Assembly (NCBI GenBank): GCA_008729055.1
Contig: SDUX01000007.1
Coordinates: forward strand, 5,811,009-5,875,008
Source of the DNA: Pyropia haitanensis
Lineage: Eukaryota > Rhodophyta > Bangiophyceae > Bangiales > Bangiaceae
Reading direction: 5' to 3'
DNA length: 64,000 nucleotides
Every line of letters starts with the position of its first letter. Within the stretch, counting starts at the first letter, position 1. The position numbers were made by a program, and so were the translations under genes. The notes below the pieces were generated by a model, which was not told where the DNA came from, ran no database searches, and was given only the letters and a program-made list of their open reading frames with translations. Below are positions 64,000-64,000 of this stretch, piece by piece.

Positions 64000-64000
64000 C

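Noticed and set aside
1..64000. CRISPR array, rRNA operon or prophage
   Set aside because: No regularly spaced repeats with unique spacers, no rRNA-like sequence and no phage genes were seen; the tandem arrays have no spacers.

Overview
The window looks like nuclear DNA from a very GC-rich, intron-poor photosynthetic eukaryote. The gene content is eukaryotic: an ALG6 glucosyltransferase, an RNase P/MRP p40 subunit, a class 3 lipase on a multi-spanning membrane domain, and RING and MYND zinc-finger proteins. A SufE-BolA fusion with a plausible plastid transit peptide points to an alga or plant lineage. Four short GT-AG introns are visible in three genes. The very high GC, the long G and C runs and the few introns resemble bangiophycean red algae (Porphyra/Pyropia type), but this is inference and no marker gene here settles it.

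Layout. Positions 1-10300 are mostly low-complexity CCG/GGC sequence, with a possible partial minus-strand exon at the left edge and two weak hypothetical genes (4013-4567, 8138-9205). From 10.3 to 22 kb the genes are packed: a RecQ helicase (+), an HDHD5/CECR5-like HAD protein (-), a conserved protein with a methyltransferase-like core (+) and a membrane-anchored lipase (-). From 22 to 28 kb no gene is recognised; this stretch has two repeat structures and a lower-GC island. A RING protein (-) covers 27.9-30.4 kb, a four-helix membrane protein sits at 32.5 kb, and a BED-finger transposase-like remnant at 34.1 kb. A complete membrane H+-pyrophosphatase with three exons covers 36.5-39.9 kb. From 42.9 to 53.8 kb genes are again dense: ribosomal protein bL17 (+), RPP40 (-), SufE-BolA (-), a METTL21-type methyltransferase (+), an FtsJ/MRM2 methyltransferase (-) and ALG6 (-). 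The right part carries a conserved unknown with a C-terminal NLS and SUMO-interaction-like motif (+), a Ppx/GppA phosphatase (+) and a MYND zinc-finger protein (+). A possible partial minus-strand gene runs off the right edge.

The genes do not form one pathway. They are housekeeping functions of several compartments: nucleus (RecQ, RPP40), plastid (SufE-BolA), mitochondrion or plastid (bL17, MRM2, perhaps HDHD5), ER (ALG6) and endomembranes (H+-PPase, lipase).

Two features cut across the window. First, many conserved reading frames are broken inside runs of 8 or more G or C, and the breaks whose downstream frame is fixed by conserved residues all need one extra base. Undercalled homopolymers explain this best. 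Second, low-complexity insertions sit inside conserved folds, including between zinc-ligand pairs of both the RING and the MYND finger. I found no CRISPR array, rRNA or convincing tRNA. I found no clear new multi-gene system; the best candidates for new biology are the conserved protein at 15394-17903 and the lipase-membrane fusion at 18711-22034.
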